A DNA stretch of 64,000 bases from Cytobacillus gottheilii. GTDB taxonomy: Bacteria; Bacillota; Bacilli; Bacillales; Cytobacillaceae. The position numbers and the translations under genes are program-made. The notes beneath the pieces are model-generated. The model was not told where the DNA came from, ran no database searches, and was given only the letters and a program-made list of their open reading frames with translations. The stretch spans positions 2,361,590 to 2,425,589 of the forward strand of contig NZ_LT800494.1 of the NCBI RefSeq assembly GCF_900166665.1. Reading direction: 5' to 3'. Shown in pieces: positions 8,144 through 17,985 of the stretch (position 1 is its first letter; each line of letters starts with the position of its first letter).

Positions 8144-9262
8144 ATGAGCAATGAAGTAATTTACTCTCCAGGTTTAGATGGTGTCGCAGCAGCAGAAACA
8201 CGTATTTCTCTACTTGATACGAAGTTAGGCGAGATTGTCATTAAAGGCTATGATTTAATTCAGCTTTCAGAGTCGAAAGAATACCTGGATATCGTACATT
8301 TGTTATTGGAAGATGCACTGCCAACTCCTGCGGAAAAAGGTAAGCTAGCCAAACAGCTGCAGGATGAATATCAAATCCCCTCAGCAATCAACGACATATT
8401 TAAACTGCTGCCTAAAGAAACTCACCCGATGGATGGGCTTCGAACGGGAATTTCTGCACTGGCTGGCTTTGATCGTGATATTGACGATTCATCAGCAGAA
8501 GCCAATAAAAGAAAAGCCTACAAACTGCTTGGCCATATGCCAAACATTGTGGCGAACAGCTATCATATTCTTCAGAATAAGGAACCAGTTGCACCGCTTG
8601 AAGAATTGTCGTATAGCGCAAACTTTTATTATATGCTGACAGGAAAAGTACCTACATCCTTAGAAGAACGCATTTTTGATCAATCACTTGTCCTCTATAG
8701 TGAGCATGAAATGCCAAACTCCACATTTACTGCCAGAGTCATTGCTTCCACTAAATCAGATTTATATGGTGCCCTAACCGGCGCGGTGTCTTCACTGAAA
8801 GGAAACTTGCATGGCGGCGCCAATGAAGCAGTCATGTATATGCTGCTAGACGCTAAAACACCAGCAGAATTTGAAGCACTTCTTCAGTCGAAATTGGAAA
8901 AGAAAGAGAAAATTATGGGCTTTGGCCACCGAGTGTATATGAAAAAGATGGATCCGCGGGCATTGCTTATGAAAAAAGCGTTAAAGGAGCTTTGTGATGA
9001 ACAAGGCGATGACACCCTTTATCAAATGTGTGAGGCCGGGGAAAAAGTAATGGAGCGGGAAAAAGGAATTTTCCCAAATCTTGATTACTATGCGGCACCG
9101 GTATATTGGATGCTTGGGATTCCAATTCCACTATATACACCGATCTTTTTTAGCTCAAGAACTGTAGGGTTATGTGCACATGTGATTGAGCAGCATGAAA
9201 ACAATAAATTATTCAGACCAAGAGTTCATTATGTAGGCGAACGGCATCTGTTAAATCAATAG
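8144..9262 (+). CDS. prpC: 2-methylcitrate synthase / citrate synthase
   Basis: A 372-residue citrate-synthase-family enzyme, the length typical of Gram-positive PrpC/MmgD. It condenses propionyl-CoA with oxaloacetate to 2-methylcitrate in the cytoplasm. The active-site histidine segments GNLHGGANEAVM and MGFGHRVYMKKMDPRA are present. ATG 8144 follows GGAGG. The next genes are prpD and prpB, so the methylcitrate assignment is preferred over the housekeeping citrate synthase. The adjoining valine-degradation genes explain where the propionyl-CoA comes from. It corresponds to mmgD of B. subtilis. Confidence 0.92.
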   Translation: MSNEVIYSPGLDGVAAAETRISLLDTKLGEIVIKGYDLIQLSESKEYLDIVHLLLEDALPTPAEKGKLAKQLQDEYQIPSAINDIFKLLPKETHPMDGLRTGISALAGFDRDIDDSSAEANKRKAYKLLGHMPNIVANSYHILQNKEPVAPLEELSYSANFYYMLTGKVPTSLEERIFDQSLVLYSEHEMPNSTFTARVIASTKSDLYGALTGAVSSLKGNLHGGANEAVMYMLLDAKTPAEFEALLQSKLEKKEKIMGFGHRVYMKKMDPRALLMKKALKELCDEQGDDTLYQMCEAGEKVMEREKGIFPNLDYYAAPVYWMLGIPIPLYTPIFFSSRTVGLCAHVIEQHENNKLFRPRVHYVGERHLLNQ

Positions 9263-9366
9263 TACAACTGGGGAGTTGTTTAAACGCCGTCCGCCGAAAA
9301 AGTGCGTGTTCTGCCAAACACACCTTTTAACTATAGCTGAAATGAATAAGAAAGGAAAGATGACCA

Positions 9367-10803
9367 TTGCTAAAAGTGACAAATGAAACGAAAACAGATC
9401 GTTTGCTGGAGCAAATTGCTGATTATGTGATTGACAAGGAGATTACAAGTGAAGAGGCTTACCAGACTGCACATTATGTATTGCTTGATACATTGGGCTG
9501 TGGAATTCTTGCTCTCAACTATCAGGAATGCACGAAACTTCTGGGACCAGTCGTGCCGGGAACGGTTGTTCCGAATGGCACAAGAGTACCGGGAACTTCC
9601 TATGTATTAGATCCCGTTAGTGGTGCGTTTAATATTGGCTGTATGATCAGATGGCTGGATTACAACGATACATGGCTTGCAGCAGAGTGGGGACATCCAT
9701 CCGATAACCTGGGAGGCATTCTTGCTGTTGCCGACTATTTGAGCAGAGTCAATATTGAAGAAGGTAAAGATCCATTTACCGTTCAGGATGTATTAGAAAT
9801 GATGATCAAGGCACATGAAATTCAAGGTGTGCTTGCATTGGAAAACAGCTTAAATCGCGTCGGTCTTGACCATGTAATGTTTGTAAAAATTGCTACAACG
9901 GCTGTTGCGGCGAAAATGATTGGCTGTACAAGACAGGAGATTATCAATGCATTATCAAATGCATGGATTGATAACGCTGCTCTTAGAACCTATCGTCATG
10001 CACCAAATACCGGATCAAGAAAATCATGGGCTGCAGGAGATGCAACAAGCCGCGGCGTTCATTTCGCTCTAATGGCAAAAAAAGGTGAAATGGGCTATCC
10101 ATCGGCATTATCCGCACCAGGCTGGGGCTTCCAGGATGTTCTTTTTAACACAAAAGAATTAACACTTGCCCGTGAGCTGGAGTCTTATGTCATGGAGCAT
10201 GTATTGTTTAAGGTTTCATTCCCGGCAGAATTCCATGCGCAAACAGCTGCAGAATGTGCAGTGAAGCTGCATCCGATTGTTAAGGATCGTTTAGATGAAA
10301 TTGATAAAATCGATATTATTACACATGAATCAGCGATCCGCATTATTGATAAAAAAGGACCGCTTCATAATCCTGCTGACCGTGATCACTGTCTGCAATA
10401 TATTACGGCAATCGGCCTGTTAAAAGGGCATATTACCGCAGAACACTATGAGGATGCGACAGCAGCAGAGCCTGAGGTTGATCAGCTTCGAGACAAAATG
10501 GTTGTCACTGAGGATAAGCAATTCAGTGTTGATTACTTAGATCCGAACAAGCGCTCAATCGCTAATTCGGTTCAGGTTCATTTTAAAGATGGTACTGCGA
10601 CTGAAAAACTGACAAGTGAATATCCATTAGGACATCGTTTCCGCAGAGAGGAAGCACTTCCAAAGGTCATTCAAAAGTTCACTGACAATTTAAAGTCTTA
10701 TTACAGTGAAGAGCAGCAGGAAAAGATTGAAAAGGCTTGTTTTGACAAGTCATCTCTTGCAAAAATGAACGTCAATGAATTTGTTGAGCTATTTGTCCGA
10801 TAA
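9367..10803 (+). CDS. prpD: 2-methylcitrate dehydratase
   Basis: A 478-residue MmgE/PrpD-family protein, full length, that removes water from 2-methylcitrate to give 2-methylaconitate. Family-typical stretches include [20 protein letters not shown] and [14 protein letters not shown]. The start appears to be TTG 9367, seven bases after AGGAAAG; a GTG three codons later is the alternative. It lies second in the prpC-prpD-prpB operon. The 104-base gap to prpC holds no gene. B. subtilis calls the orthologue mmgE. Confidence 0.92.
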   Translation: MLKVTNETKTDRLLEQIADYVIDKEITSEEAYQTAHYVLLDTLGCGILALNYQECTKLLGPVVPGTVVPNGTRVPGTSYVLDPVSGAFNIGCMIRWLDYNDTWLAAEWGHPSDNLGGILAVADYLSRVNIEEGKDPFTVQDVLEMMIKAHEIQGVLALENSLNRVGLDHVMFVKIATTAVAAKMIGCTRQEIINALSNAWIDNAALRTYRHAPNTGSRKSWAAGDATSRGVHFALMAKKGEMGYPSALSAPGWGFQDVLFNTKELTLARELESYVMEHVLFKVSFPAEFHAQTAAECAVKLHPIVKDRLDEIDKIDIITHESAIRIIDKKGPLHNPADRDHCLQYITAIGLLKGHITAEHYEDATAAEPEVDQLRDKMVVTEDKQFSVDYLDPNKRSIANSVQVHFKDGTATEKLTSEYPLGHRFRREEALPKVIQKFTDNLKSYYSEEQQEKIEKACFDKSSLAKMNVNEFVELFVR

Positions 10804-10854
10804 AATAAATTGATTAGAGATTGAAAGAAAAATAGTGTAAAAGGAGGACAGAAC

Positions 10855-11763
10855 ATGGCATGGATTGTAGATCAGCCTTTAACACAAGCAGAGCTGGCGG
10901 ATGCTTTTCGCAAGCTTGTTGACAACGCAAATATCGTGCAAATTCCCGGTGCACATGATGCAATGGCTGCGTTAATTGCAAAGAATACTGGATTTAATGC
11001 TCTTTACTTATCGGGAGCAGCCTATACCGCGAGTAAAGGACTTCCTGATTTAGGGATTGTCACTTCAACAGAAGTAGCGGACAGAGCAAGAGATATTATA
11101 CGGGCAACAAATCTGCCATTGCTTGTAGATATTGACACCGGCTTTGGCGGAGTTTTGAATACAGCTAGAACAGCAAGGGAGATGGCAGAAGCTCATGTCG
11201 CGGCTGTGCAAATTGAAGACCAGCAGCTTCCAAAAAAGTGCGGACACCTTAATGGGAAACAATTGACCACAACAGAGGAAATGGTGCAAAAGATCAAAGT
11301 GATTAAGGAAACTGCACCGACTCTTTATGTGGTTGCCAGAACAGATGCACGCGGTGTTGAAGGAATGGATGCCGCGTTAGAGCGGGCTAAAGCATATGCC
11401 GAGGCAGGAGCAGATGCTATTTTTCCAGAAGCTTTGCAATCAGAAGAAGAGTTTAGACAGTTTGCGGCACAGCTGTCGGTTCCGCTGCTTGCCAATATGA
11501 CCGAATTTGGAAAAACACCATATTATTCAGCAGAAGACTTTGCACAAATGGGCTATAAGATGGTCATTTACCCTGTTACCTCTTTGCGGGTCGCAGCTAA
11601 AGCATATGAAAACGTCTTTTCGCTTATAAAAGATACCGGAAGCCAGAAAGAAGCTCTTGAAAACATGCAAACTCGAAGCGAATTGTATGAAACCATCTCT
11701 TATTATAAATTTGAAGAGATGGACAAAGAACTGGCCAAAACGGTGCTAAATAAAGGACAGTAA
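10855..11763 (+). CDS. prpB: 2-methylisocitrate lyase
   Basis: A 302-residue isocitrate-lyase-superfamily enzyme that splits 2-methylisocitrate into pyruvate and succinate, the last step of the methylcitrate cycle. The catalytic motif KKCGH is at residues 127-131, preceded by the metal-binding DIDTGFGG (92-99) and QIEDQ. A GGAGGAC ribosome-binding site precedes the ATG. It ends the prp part of the locus; a long hairpin follows before the acyl-CoA dehydrogenase. Orthologue of B. subtilis yqiQ. Confidence 0.93.
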   Translation: MAWIVDQPLTQAELADAFRKLVDNANIVQIPGAHDAMAALIAKNTGFNALYLSGAAYTASKGLPDLGIVTSTEVADRARDIIRATNLPLLVDIDTGFGGVLNTARTAREMAEAHVAAVQIEDQQLPKKCGHLNGKQLTTTEEMVQKIKVIKETAPTLYVVARTDARGVEGMDAALERAKAYAEAGADAIFPEALQSEEEFRQFAAQLSVPLLANMTEFGKTPYYSAEDFAQMGYKMVIYPVTSLRVAAKAYENVFSLIKDTGSQKEALENMQTRSELYETISYYKFEEMDKELAKTVLNKGQ

Positions 11764-11786
11764 TATAATCTCGAAATGATTGAGAG

Positions 11787-11830
11787 GAGATATGAGAATA
11801 CCATTTTAACGGTATTTCTCATCTCTCTTT
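11787..11830 (+). terminator. Hairpin between prpB and acyl-CoA dehydrogenase gene
   Basis: GAGATATGAGAATACC pairs with GGTATTTCTCATCTC over 15-16 bases. It is followed only by CTCTTTCC, not a clean T run, so it may act as a weak terminator or an mRNA stabiliser separating prp transcripts from the valine genes. Confidence 0.55.
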
Positions 11831-11851
11831 CCTGATTGGAGGTTCTTGAGA

Positions 11852-13534
11852 ATGGATAAAGCAAATATGGTGTCACACACTCCTTTTCTATTTTACGATA
11901 GCATTCATGCTCCTTTTACCCCAGAAGACTTTACAGATGATGATGCTCTTATTGCAAAAACAGCAGAACTTTTTGTGAAAAATGAAGTGAAACCTAAAAT
12001 GGATGATATTGAAAAACAGCAGCATGCTGAAGTAGTAGATTTATTCCGTAAAGCAGGTGAGCTTGGCTTATTGAGCATCGAAATACCTGAAGACTATGGA
12101 GGCTTTCAATTAGATAAAAGTATTTCCGGCGTTGTCGCAGAAAAGCTGGGCTGGGCGGGTTCATTCAGTGTTTCATTTAACATTCATGCCGGTGTGGGCA
12201 CACTTCCGTATATATACTATGGAACAGAAGAGCAAAAGCAAAAGTATTTGCCTAAACTAGGTTCGGGTGAATGGATTGGCGCATATGCACTGACCGAATC
12301 AAATGCAGGATCTGATGCTTTAAACGCTAAAACAACAGCGAAACAATTGGATGACGGCAGCTGGGTCATCAATGGGGAGAAACAATGGATTACAAATGCG
12401 AATGTCGCGGATGTTTTTCTCGTATTTGCGAAAACGGACCGTGGGATGACCGCGTTTATCGTTGATCGAGATTTTACAGGCGTGTCGATTGGTGCAGAAG
12501 AAGAAAAGATGGGCATTAAAGGATCTTCTACAGCAACCCTAATACTAGAGGATTGCCATGTTCCTTCCGAAAATGTACTGAGTGAAATTGGAAAAGGCCA
12601 TCTTGTAGCATTAAACATTCTAAACTTAGCGCGTTTAAAGCTGTCTTTTGCAAATGTTGGGACAGCAAAGCAAGCACTGCAGCTGGCGATTCAATATGCG
12701 GGAGAACGGCAGCAATTTGGAAAAAGCATTAGCGAGTTTCATATGATTCAAGAGAAGCTGGCCAATATGGCGCTTGCTATTTTTGGAGCAGAAAGTGTTT
12801 CATATCGGACCGCAGGCTATATTGATGAGGTGTTAAGTAGTAAAGATTCAGCTGCAGACTTTAATTCACTTGTTTCAGGTTTTGCACTTGAGGCTTCCAT
12901 TTGTAAAGTGTATGCTTCTGAAGCATTGGCCAGAAACGTCGATGAAGCTGTCCAAATTCATGGCGGCAATGGCTATATGAAAGACTATACAGTGGAAGCA
13001 CTTTATCGTGATGCTAGAATCAGCCGGATTTTTGAAGGTACGAATGAAATCAACAGGCTAACCATTGCGAAAAATGCATTAAAAAGAACTTCCTTGCCTC
13101 AGTCTATGACCGATTTGAAAAAGAAAGAGAAATTGACTAGACAAGAGGGCTATATAGTCGGAGCGGTCACATTATTCGACAAAGTTTTGAAAGCGCTTAC
13201 CAATAAAATGCAGCCAAAACAGGTTGAGCAAGAGGTAATGAGAATGCTTGCTGACATGACAACTGAACTATATGTAATGGATTCTTCCTATAGACGAAGT
13301 CTTAAATATCAAGATCATGAGTTTATACAGCTATTATCAGAAACGATTTGTGAAGAAGGCTTTTATAAAATAGCTTCTGAGGCAGCTGTGATGATCGCTT
13401 GTTCATATGAAAACGAGATGGAGAGAGAAGAAAAATTGAATGAGCTCTCAGCCATTCGTGTCCCAACACGAAGCCATTCTATTATCCAAAAAAGAAAAAT
13501 CGCACAAGTTCTCCTGCAAAAAGGTCAATATTAA
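11852..13534 (+). CDS. Acyl-CoA dehydrogenase, long form (probable isobutyryl- or branched-chain-acyl-CoA)
   Basis: A flavoprotein of 560 residues. Residues to about 400 form the usual acyl-CoA dehydrogenase fold, with YALTESNAGSDA (FAD/substrate site), GGNGYMKDYTVE and the catalytic-glutamate region IFEGTNEINR. About 160 extra C-terminal residues are helical, as in VLCAD/ACAD9-type enzymes; simple isobutyryl-CoA dehydrogenases are near 380 residues. ATG 11852 follows GGAGG; the TTG two codons earlier is too close to it. Lying with mmsB, mmsA and the hydrolase, it probably oxidises isobutyryl-CoA to methacrylyl-CoA in valine degradation. Substrate is inferred from neighbours only. Confidence 0.85.
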   Translation: MDKANMVSHTPFLFYDSIHAPFTPEDFTDDDALIAKTAELFVKNEVKPKMDDIEKQQHAEVVDLFRKAGELGLLSIEIPEDYGGFQLDKSISGVVAEKLGWAGSFSVSFNIHAGVGTLPYIYYGTEEQKQKYLPKLGSGEWIGAYALTESNAGSDALNAKTTAKQLDDGSWVINGEKQWITNANVADVFLVFAKTDRGMTAFIVDRDFTGVSIGAEEEKMGIKGSSTATLILEDCHVPSENVLSEIGKGHLVALNILNLARLKLSFANVGTAKQALQLAIQYAGERQQFGKSISEFHMIQEKLANMALAIFGAESVSYRTAGYIDEVLSSKDSAADFNSLVSGFALEASICKVYASEALARNVDEAVQIHGGNGYMKDYTVEALYRDARISRIFEGTNEINRLTIAKNALKRTSLPQSMTDLKKKEKLTRQEGYIVGAVTLFDKVLKALTNKMQPKQVEQEVMRMLADMTTELYVMDSSYRRSLKYQDHEFIQLLSETICEEGFYKIASEAAVMIACSYENEMEREEKLNELSAIRVPTRSHSIIQKRKIAQVLLQKGQY

Positions 13535-13593
13535 CCCGTTTATTGAATGATTAGCGTGTATGTATAGCTTTTTTAAAGGATGGAGGTCTGGTT

Positions 13594-14499
13594 ATGAAAA
13601 AAATAGGATTTATTGGACTGGGTAATATGGGGATGCCCATGAGCAGCAATTTAGTAAAAGCAGGTTATGATGTTTATGGATCTGATATTAACGAAAAAGC
13701 TGAAGAGGCTTTTCAAAAGCTTGGCGGCAAGATTGGAGTTCCCGTTGAAGAATTATCAGGAATTTGCGAAGTGATTTTCACCAGTCTGCCCTCAAATAAG
13801 GCAGCAGAAGCGGTTTATTTTGCTGACCATGGTCTGATCGAAAACAGCACAAAGGAATGTATTTTTGTCGATACAAGTACGATTTCACCAGAGCTTCATC
13901 AAAAAATAGAAAAAGCCATAAAGGAGAAAAATGGTCATTTTTTAGCTGCGCCAGTAAGCGGAGGAGTTGTCGGGGCAGTCAATAAAACACTGACTTTTAT
14001 GGCAGGCGGCTCAAAATCCGTCTTCGAACAGGCATCTCCCGTGATGAAAGCAATGGGAGAAAACATTTTTCATATTAGTGAACAAGTGGATAGCGGAACG
14101 ATCACAAAGCTGATGAACAATCTGTTGATTGGCTATTACACTTGGGGTGTGGCAGAGGCGTTAACGCTTGCTGAGAAGAGCGGACTGGATTTAAAGCAGC
14201 TTTTTGAAGTATTAAATGTAAGCTATGGCCAGAGCCGCATATACGAACGAAATTACGAATCTTTCATTGCTAAAGATGATTATAATCCAGGTTTTACTCT
14301 GAAACTGCTGATTAAGGATTTACAATTTGCGATGGAGCTGTCTGAACAGCAGCAAGTAGAACTGCCCCTTTCAAAAGAGCTTTTGGCCAAATATCAAGAA
14401 GCTGATACTGAGGGTTATGGAGATCTGGATATGTCCATCGTTTATAAAATGATTCAGGATCGCAACAGCTCAAACAAAGAGGAGGAACGGCTCGTATGA
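13594..14499 (+). CDS. mmsB: 3-hydroxyisobutyrate dehydrogenase
   Basis: A 301-residue beta-hydroxyacid dehydrogenase. It has the N-terminal Rossmann motif [16 protein letters not shown], the substrate-binding [10 protein letters not shown] segment and the catalytic lysine in [10 protein letters not shown]. It oxidises 3-hydroxyisobutyrate to methylmalonate semialdehyde with NAD+. Its stop codon overlaps the mmsA start (ATGA), so the two are translationally coupled. A second member of this family in the window (29027) belongs to aldarate metabolism and has the GGEPKAIDGT version of the motif. Confidence 0.88.
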   Translation: MKKIGFIGLGNMGMPMSSNLVKAGYDVYGSDINEKAEEAFQKLGGKIGVPVEELSGICEVIFTSLPSNKAAEAVYFADHGLIENSTKECIFVDTSTISPELHQKIEKAIKEKNGHFLAAPVSGGVVGAVNKTLTFMAGGSKSVFEQASPVMKAMGENIFHISEQVDSGTITKLMNNLLIGYYTWGVAEALTLAEKSGLDLKQLFEVLNVSYGQSRIYERNYESFIAKDDYNPGFTLKLLIKDLQFAMELSEQQQVELPLSKELLAKYQEADTEGYGDLDMSIVYKMIQDRNSSNKEEERLV

Positions 14500-15953
14500 T
14501 TCATACAGATGTTAAAAAAATGAAAAATCATATTAACGGAGAATGGGTAGAATCTTTAGGTGAAGCAACAGAATCTGTTCCAAACCCTGCAACTGGTAAA
14601 ATCATTGCTTATGTGCCTCTTTCAACAGAGGAGGATGTAAACCGGGCTGTGCAAGCAGCGCAAACTGCCTATACCTCCTGGTCAAAGGTGCCCGTGCCGA
14701 ATCGAGCTCGCTATTTATATAAATATTTAGAGCTGCTGCAATCGCATAAAGAGGAGCTGGCACAGATCATCACAGCTGAAAACGGGAAAACTCTAAAAGA
14801 TGCACGCGGAGAAGTTCAGCGCGGCATTGAAGTGGTGGAGCTTGCTGTGTCAGCGCCTAATCTGATGATGGGAGATGCACTTCCGAATATTGCAGAAGGA
14901 ATTGATGGGTCAATTTGGCGCTACCCGCTCGGTGTCGTCGCAGGTATTACTCCTTTTAATTTCCCGATGATGGTGCCATTATGGATGTACCCGCTCGCGA
15001 TTGCATGCGGAAACACATTTGTCTTAAAAGTATCAGAACGTACGCCTGTTCTTGCTGAAAGATTAGTAGATTTATTTTATGCATCCGGCTTCCCAAAGGG
15101 CGTATTAAATTTAGTTCATGGCGGTAAGGATGTTGTCAACGGCATACTGGACAATCCGCAAATTGCGGCGGTTTCATTTGTGGGCTCTGAGCCTGTTGCG
15201 AAATATGTGTATGAAAAAGGGTCTGCCAATGGAAAAAGAGTGCAGGCTTTGGCGGGAGCTAAAAACCATGGCGTTGTTCTAGGTGACTGTAACCTGGAAA
15301 AAACCGTTCAAGGTGTGATTGGTGCAGCATTCGGCAGCAGCGGCGAACGCTGTATGGCTTGTTCTGTTGTCGCGGTAACCGAGGATATTGCGGATGAATT
15401 TGTTGCTCTACTAACAGAGGAAACACGGAAATTAACAGCAGGAGAAGGGACAAATGAGGAGCATTTTGTTGGACCGCTTATTCGCGAATCGCATAAGGAA
15501 CGTGTGTTAAGCTATATTTATAGCGGCATATCGGAAGGAGCTAAGCTTCTTGTTGATGGCAGGGAAGACAGCAAAAAAGCGGAAGGCTATTATGTTGGAG
15601 CAACCCTTTTTGATCATGTCACAACAGACATGAAAATATGGCAGGATGAAATTTTTGCGCCTGTGTTAAGCATTGTCAGAATAAAAGATTTACAAGAAGG
15701 AATAGAGCTGACAAACCAATCAAAGTTTGCAAACGGTGCAGTGATATATACATCTAGCGGAAAAAGTGCACAAATCTTCCGCAACTCTATTGATGCCGGC
15801 ATGATCGGTGTTAATGTCAATGTACCAGCACCCATGGCCTTTTTCTCGTTTGCGGGCAACAAGGCATCATTTTACGGAGATCTAGGTACAAATGGCAAGG
15901 ATGGAGTACAATTTTATACGAGGAAAAAAGTGGTTACGGAACGTTGGTTTTAA
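14496..15953 (+). CDS. mmsA: Methylmalonate-semialdehyde dehydrogenase (acylating)
   Basis: A 485-residue CoA-acylating aldehyde dehydrogenase that turns methylmalonate semialdehyde into propionyl-CoA, CO2 and NADH. Landmarks are the nucleotide-binding [17 protein letters not shown] and the catalytic cysteine in [10 protein letters not shown]; the C-terminal [12 protein letters not shown] is typical of MmsA. B. subtilis IolA has the same chemistry in inositol breakdown, but here the gene is coupled to mmsB. The product propionyl-CoA feeds the prpCDB genes just upstream. Confidence 0.9.
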   Translation: MIHTDVKKMKNHINGEWVESLGEATESVPNPATGKIIAYVPLSTEEDVNRAVQAAQTAYTSWSKVPVPNRARYLYKYLELLQSHKEELAQIITAENGKTLKDARGEVQRGIEVVELAVSAPNLMMGDALPNIAEGIDGSIWRYPLGVVAGITPFNFPMMVPLWMYPLAIACGNTFVLKVSERTPVLAERLVDLFYASGFPKGVLNLVHGGKDVVNGILDNPQIAAVSFVGSEPVAKYVYEKGSANGKRVQALAGAKNHGVVLGDCNLEKTVQGVIGAAFGSSGERCMACSVVAVTEDIADEFVALLTEETRKLTAGEGTNEEHFVGPLIRESHKERVLSYIYSGISEGAKLLVDGREDSKKAEGYYVGATLFDHVTTDMKIWQDEIFAPVLSIVRIKDLQEGIELTNQSKFANGAVIYTSSGKSAQIFRNSIDAGMIGVNVNVPAPMAFFSFAGNKASFYGDLGTNGKDGVQFYTRKKVVTERWF

Positions 15954-15984
15954 GAGCAGTCTAATTGAAACTTTACATTATCAT

Positions 15985-16016
15985 GAATTCCCCTGGACTT
16001 CTTTCAGGGGAATTTA
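15985..16016 (+). terminator. Terminator-like hairpin after mmsA
   Basis: AATTCCCCTG and CAGGGGAATT form a ten-base stem with a ten-base loop. The T run is short (TTTATTG). It partially separates mmsA from the hydrolase gene that follows in the same direction. Confidence 0.6.
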
Positions 16017-16168
16017 TTGCTAAGACCTATTGTTACTAAAATATGAACATATGGTTTTAAGGAGAGTCACCGGTTATAAACCATGTTAAGATGAAACCAG
16101 GTTTTACATCCATAGAACAAAGAAATGAGAAAAGCAGCATGGATCATGTTTATACGAGGAGGATTCCA

Positions 16169-17203
16169 ATGTCAGACGTTGTTATTGCGGAAGTGAAGGG
16201 AAATGGTGTAGCAACATTAACACTCAATCGTCCTAAGGCGATTAATTCGCTTTCCTATGAAATGATTTCGATTATTAGTGAAAAATTAACCAAGTGGCAA
16301 TCAGATGATGCAGTTAAAGTAATTGTCATGAAAGGGGAAGGAACGAAAGGCTTTTGTGCTGGCGGAGATATTAAAACATTATATGAAGCACAATCAAGTG
16401 AAATTGCATTTGAACGTGCATGCCATTTCTTTGAATTGGAATATATGCTTGATCTCTTTATCTATCAATATCAAAAGCCGATTATAGCGATATTAGACGG
16501 CATTGTGATGGGCGGCGGTGTTGGGCTTTCGAATGGAGCCTCACATCGAATTGTGACGGAGAGGACAAAATGGGCAATGCCGGAGATGAATATCGGCTTT
16601 TTCCCTGACGTAGCTGCCGCCTATTTTCTTAACAAAGCTCCAGGTCAGATCGGAGCATACCTTGCATTAACAGGCTCAAGTATTCATGCCGCAGATGTTT
16701 TATATATTCATGCAGGAGATGCCTTTATGAGCAGTGAAGATATCCCGCTCTTTTTACAGGAAATCGAAGCATTTGAATGGAAGGAAGCATCTCAAGTTGG
16801 AGAGATGATCAAGAAATACAGCAAGACACCAACAGAAAAAAGTCTCTTAAAGGAAAGGGAAGAAGAGATTAATAGTCATTTCCGCTATGACACTGTTGAA
16901 GAGATTGTGTCTTCATTAGAAAATGCTTCTAGCGAATTTGCGGCAGAGACGTTAAAGATCCTATTGTCGAAGTCACCTGTATCGTTGAAGGTGAGCTTAA
17001 AACAGTTAAGAGACGGAAAAGCAAAAACAGTCCGCGAATGTTTTGAAACAGATTATGTATTGGCCTTAAACTTTTTAAAGCATCGTGATTTTTATGAAGG
17101 CATTCGTTCGGTATTGATCGATAAGGATCGTAATCCTCAATACCAGTATACGAAGCTGGAAGATGTTTCAGAGGAATTTGTTAATCGATTCTTTACTCTA
17201 TAA
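16169..17203 (+). CDS. 3-hydroxyisobutyryl-CoA hydrolase (HIBCH)
   Basis: A crotonase-fold protein of 344 residues that hydrolyses 3-hydroxyisobutyryl-CoA to 3-hydroxyisobutyrate, the substrate of MmsB. The oxyanion-hole motif GFCAGGDIK and the hydrolase-type segment MPEMNIGFFPDVAAAYFLNK distinguish it from simple enoyl-CoA hydratases (about 260 residues). An upstream in-frame ATG at 16091 has no ribosome-binding site; ATG 16169 follows AGGAGG and starts at the family N terminus MSDVVIAEV. The methacrylyl-CoA hydratase that makes the substrate is not in the window. Confidence 0.87.
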   Translation: MSDVVIAEVKGNGVATLTLNRPKAINSLSYEMISIISEKLTKWQSDDAVKVIVMKGEGTKGFCAGGDIKTLYEAQSSEIAFERACHFFELEYMLDLFIYQYQKPIIAILDGIVMGGGVGLSNGASHRIVTERTKWAMPEMNIGFFPDVAAAYFLNKAPGQIGAYLALTGSSIHAADVLYIHAGDAFMSSEDIPLFLQEIEAFEWKEASQVGEMIKKYSKTPTEKSLLKEREEEINSHFRYDTVEEIVSSLENASSEFAAETLKILLSKSPVSLKVSLKQLRDGKAKTVRECFETDYVLALNFLKHRDFYEGIRSVLIDKDRNPQYQYTKLEDVSEEFVNRFFTL

Positions 17204-17212
17204 AAAAACAAT

Positions 17213-17534
17213 AAGAGGCTGGGACAAAATGAAATTAATATTTCTAAAATACGAATATTTATGATCCTGGTTTGGGTATTTAAACAAGCCCGTTCCACCT
17301 GCGCTGCGGACCCTCGCTTTCCGCGGGGAGCAAGCTGAGCCTCCTCGTCACTCCGTTCCTGCGGGGTCTTACCCTTTGCTCTTCAGCCCGCAGGAGTCGA
17401 GGGTCCTCCGCTCCATTTCACTCATGTTTAGAAATATTAAATATTAAACAAATAAAGAACCGAATGATTAGAAAGATTCACTTCCTAATCATTCAGTTTT
17501 GTGGTTGTGTTAAACACTTATGTCCCTGGCTCTT
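17213..17534 (+). repeat. Dispersed TIR repeat, copy B
   Basis: A repeat of 322 bases starting AAGAGGCTGGGACA and ending in an imperfect inverted copy (TGTCCCTGGCTCTT). It contains the GC-rich core between TTCCACC and CTCCATTTCACTC and a hairpin CCGAATGATTAGAAAG/CTTCCTAATCATTCAG. It separates the convergent hydrolase and nrdG genes and ends four bases from the nrdG stop, so it probably serves both as a terminator. Confidence 0.88.
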
Positions 17535-17538
17535 TCCA

Positions 17539-17985
17539 TTAAGTTAAGTAATGAATAGATTGGTTTGAACTGCCTCTAAATGGGAGAGTCATATCTTTTT
17601 GCTCGATCATAAAGCGGCCATCTACCAATACATCACAATAGGACAATAGTTCCTGCTGGTCGCTGCTGCCGTTTTCCTGAAGCTCAGCAAGTGTATACCC
17701 GGTATATGCCCATATATGCTTACCAAGACTTTTAAGTCTCTTCGCAACAAGCTTTACTTCTTTTGCCTGAAGAAATGGTTCACCGCCGCTTAACGTAATG
17801 TCAGTTAAAGGATTCAATGCTTCCTGGACAACTTCTTCAACACTCATGTCGGTTCCATTCTGCATATGCCAGCTGGCGGGATTATGACATCCAGGGCATT
17901 GATGGGGGCAGCCGGCAAAAAAGATGACCGTGCGTAATCCTTCGCCGTCCACTACTGAATCATGCAAAATATTCATGACCTTCAT
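17539..17985 (-). CDS. nrdG: Anaerobic ribonucleotide reductase activating protein
   Basis: A 148-residue radical-SAM activase that installs the glycyl radical on NrdD under anaerobic conditions. The iron-sulfur motif is CPHQCPGC (Cys-x3-Cys-x2-Cys) near residue 26, followed by SGGEPFLQ, the SAM-binding GGE motif. It overlaps nrdD by four bases (ATGA), so both are made from one transcript reading leftward. Length and motif order are normal. Confidence 0.93.
   Translation of the reverse strand: MKVMNILHDSVVDGEGLRTVIFFAGCPHQCPGCHNPASWHMQNGTDMSVEEVVQEALNPLTDITLSGGEPFLQAKEVKLVAKRLKSLGKHIWAYTGYTLAELQENGSSDQQELLSYCDVLVDGRFMIEQKDMTLPFRGSSNQSIHYLT

Noticed and set aside
12217..12618. 133-residue minus-strand ORF inside the acyl-CoA dehydrogenase gene
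   Set aside because: Shadow of a real gene; no ribosome-binding site or recognisable domain.
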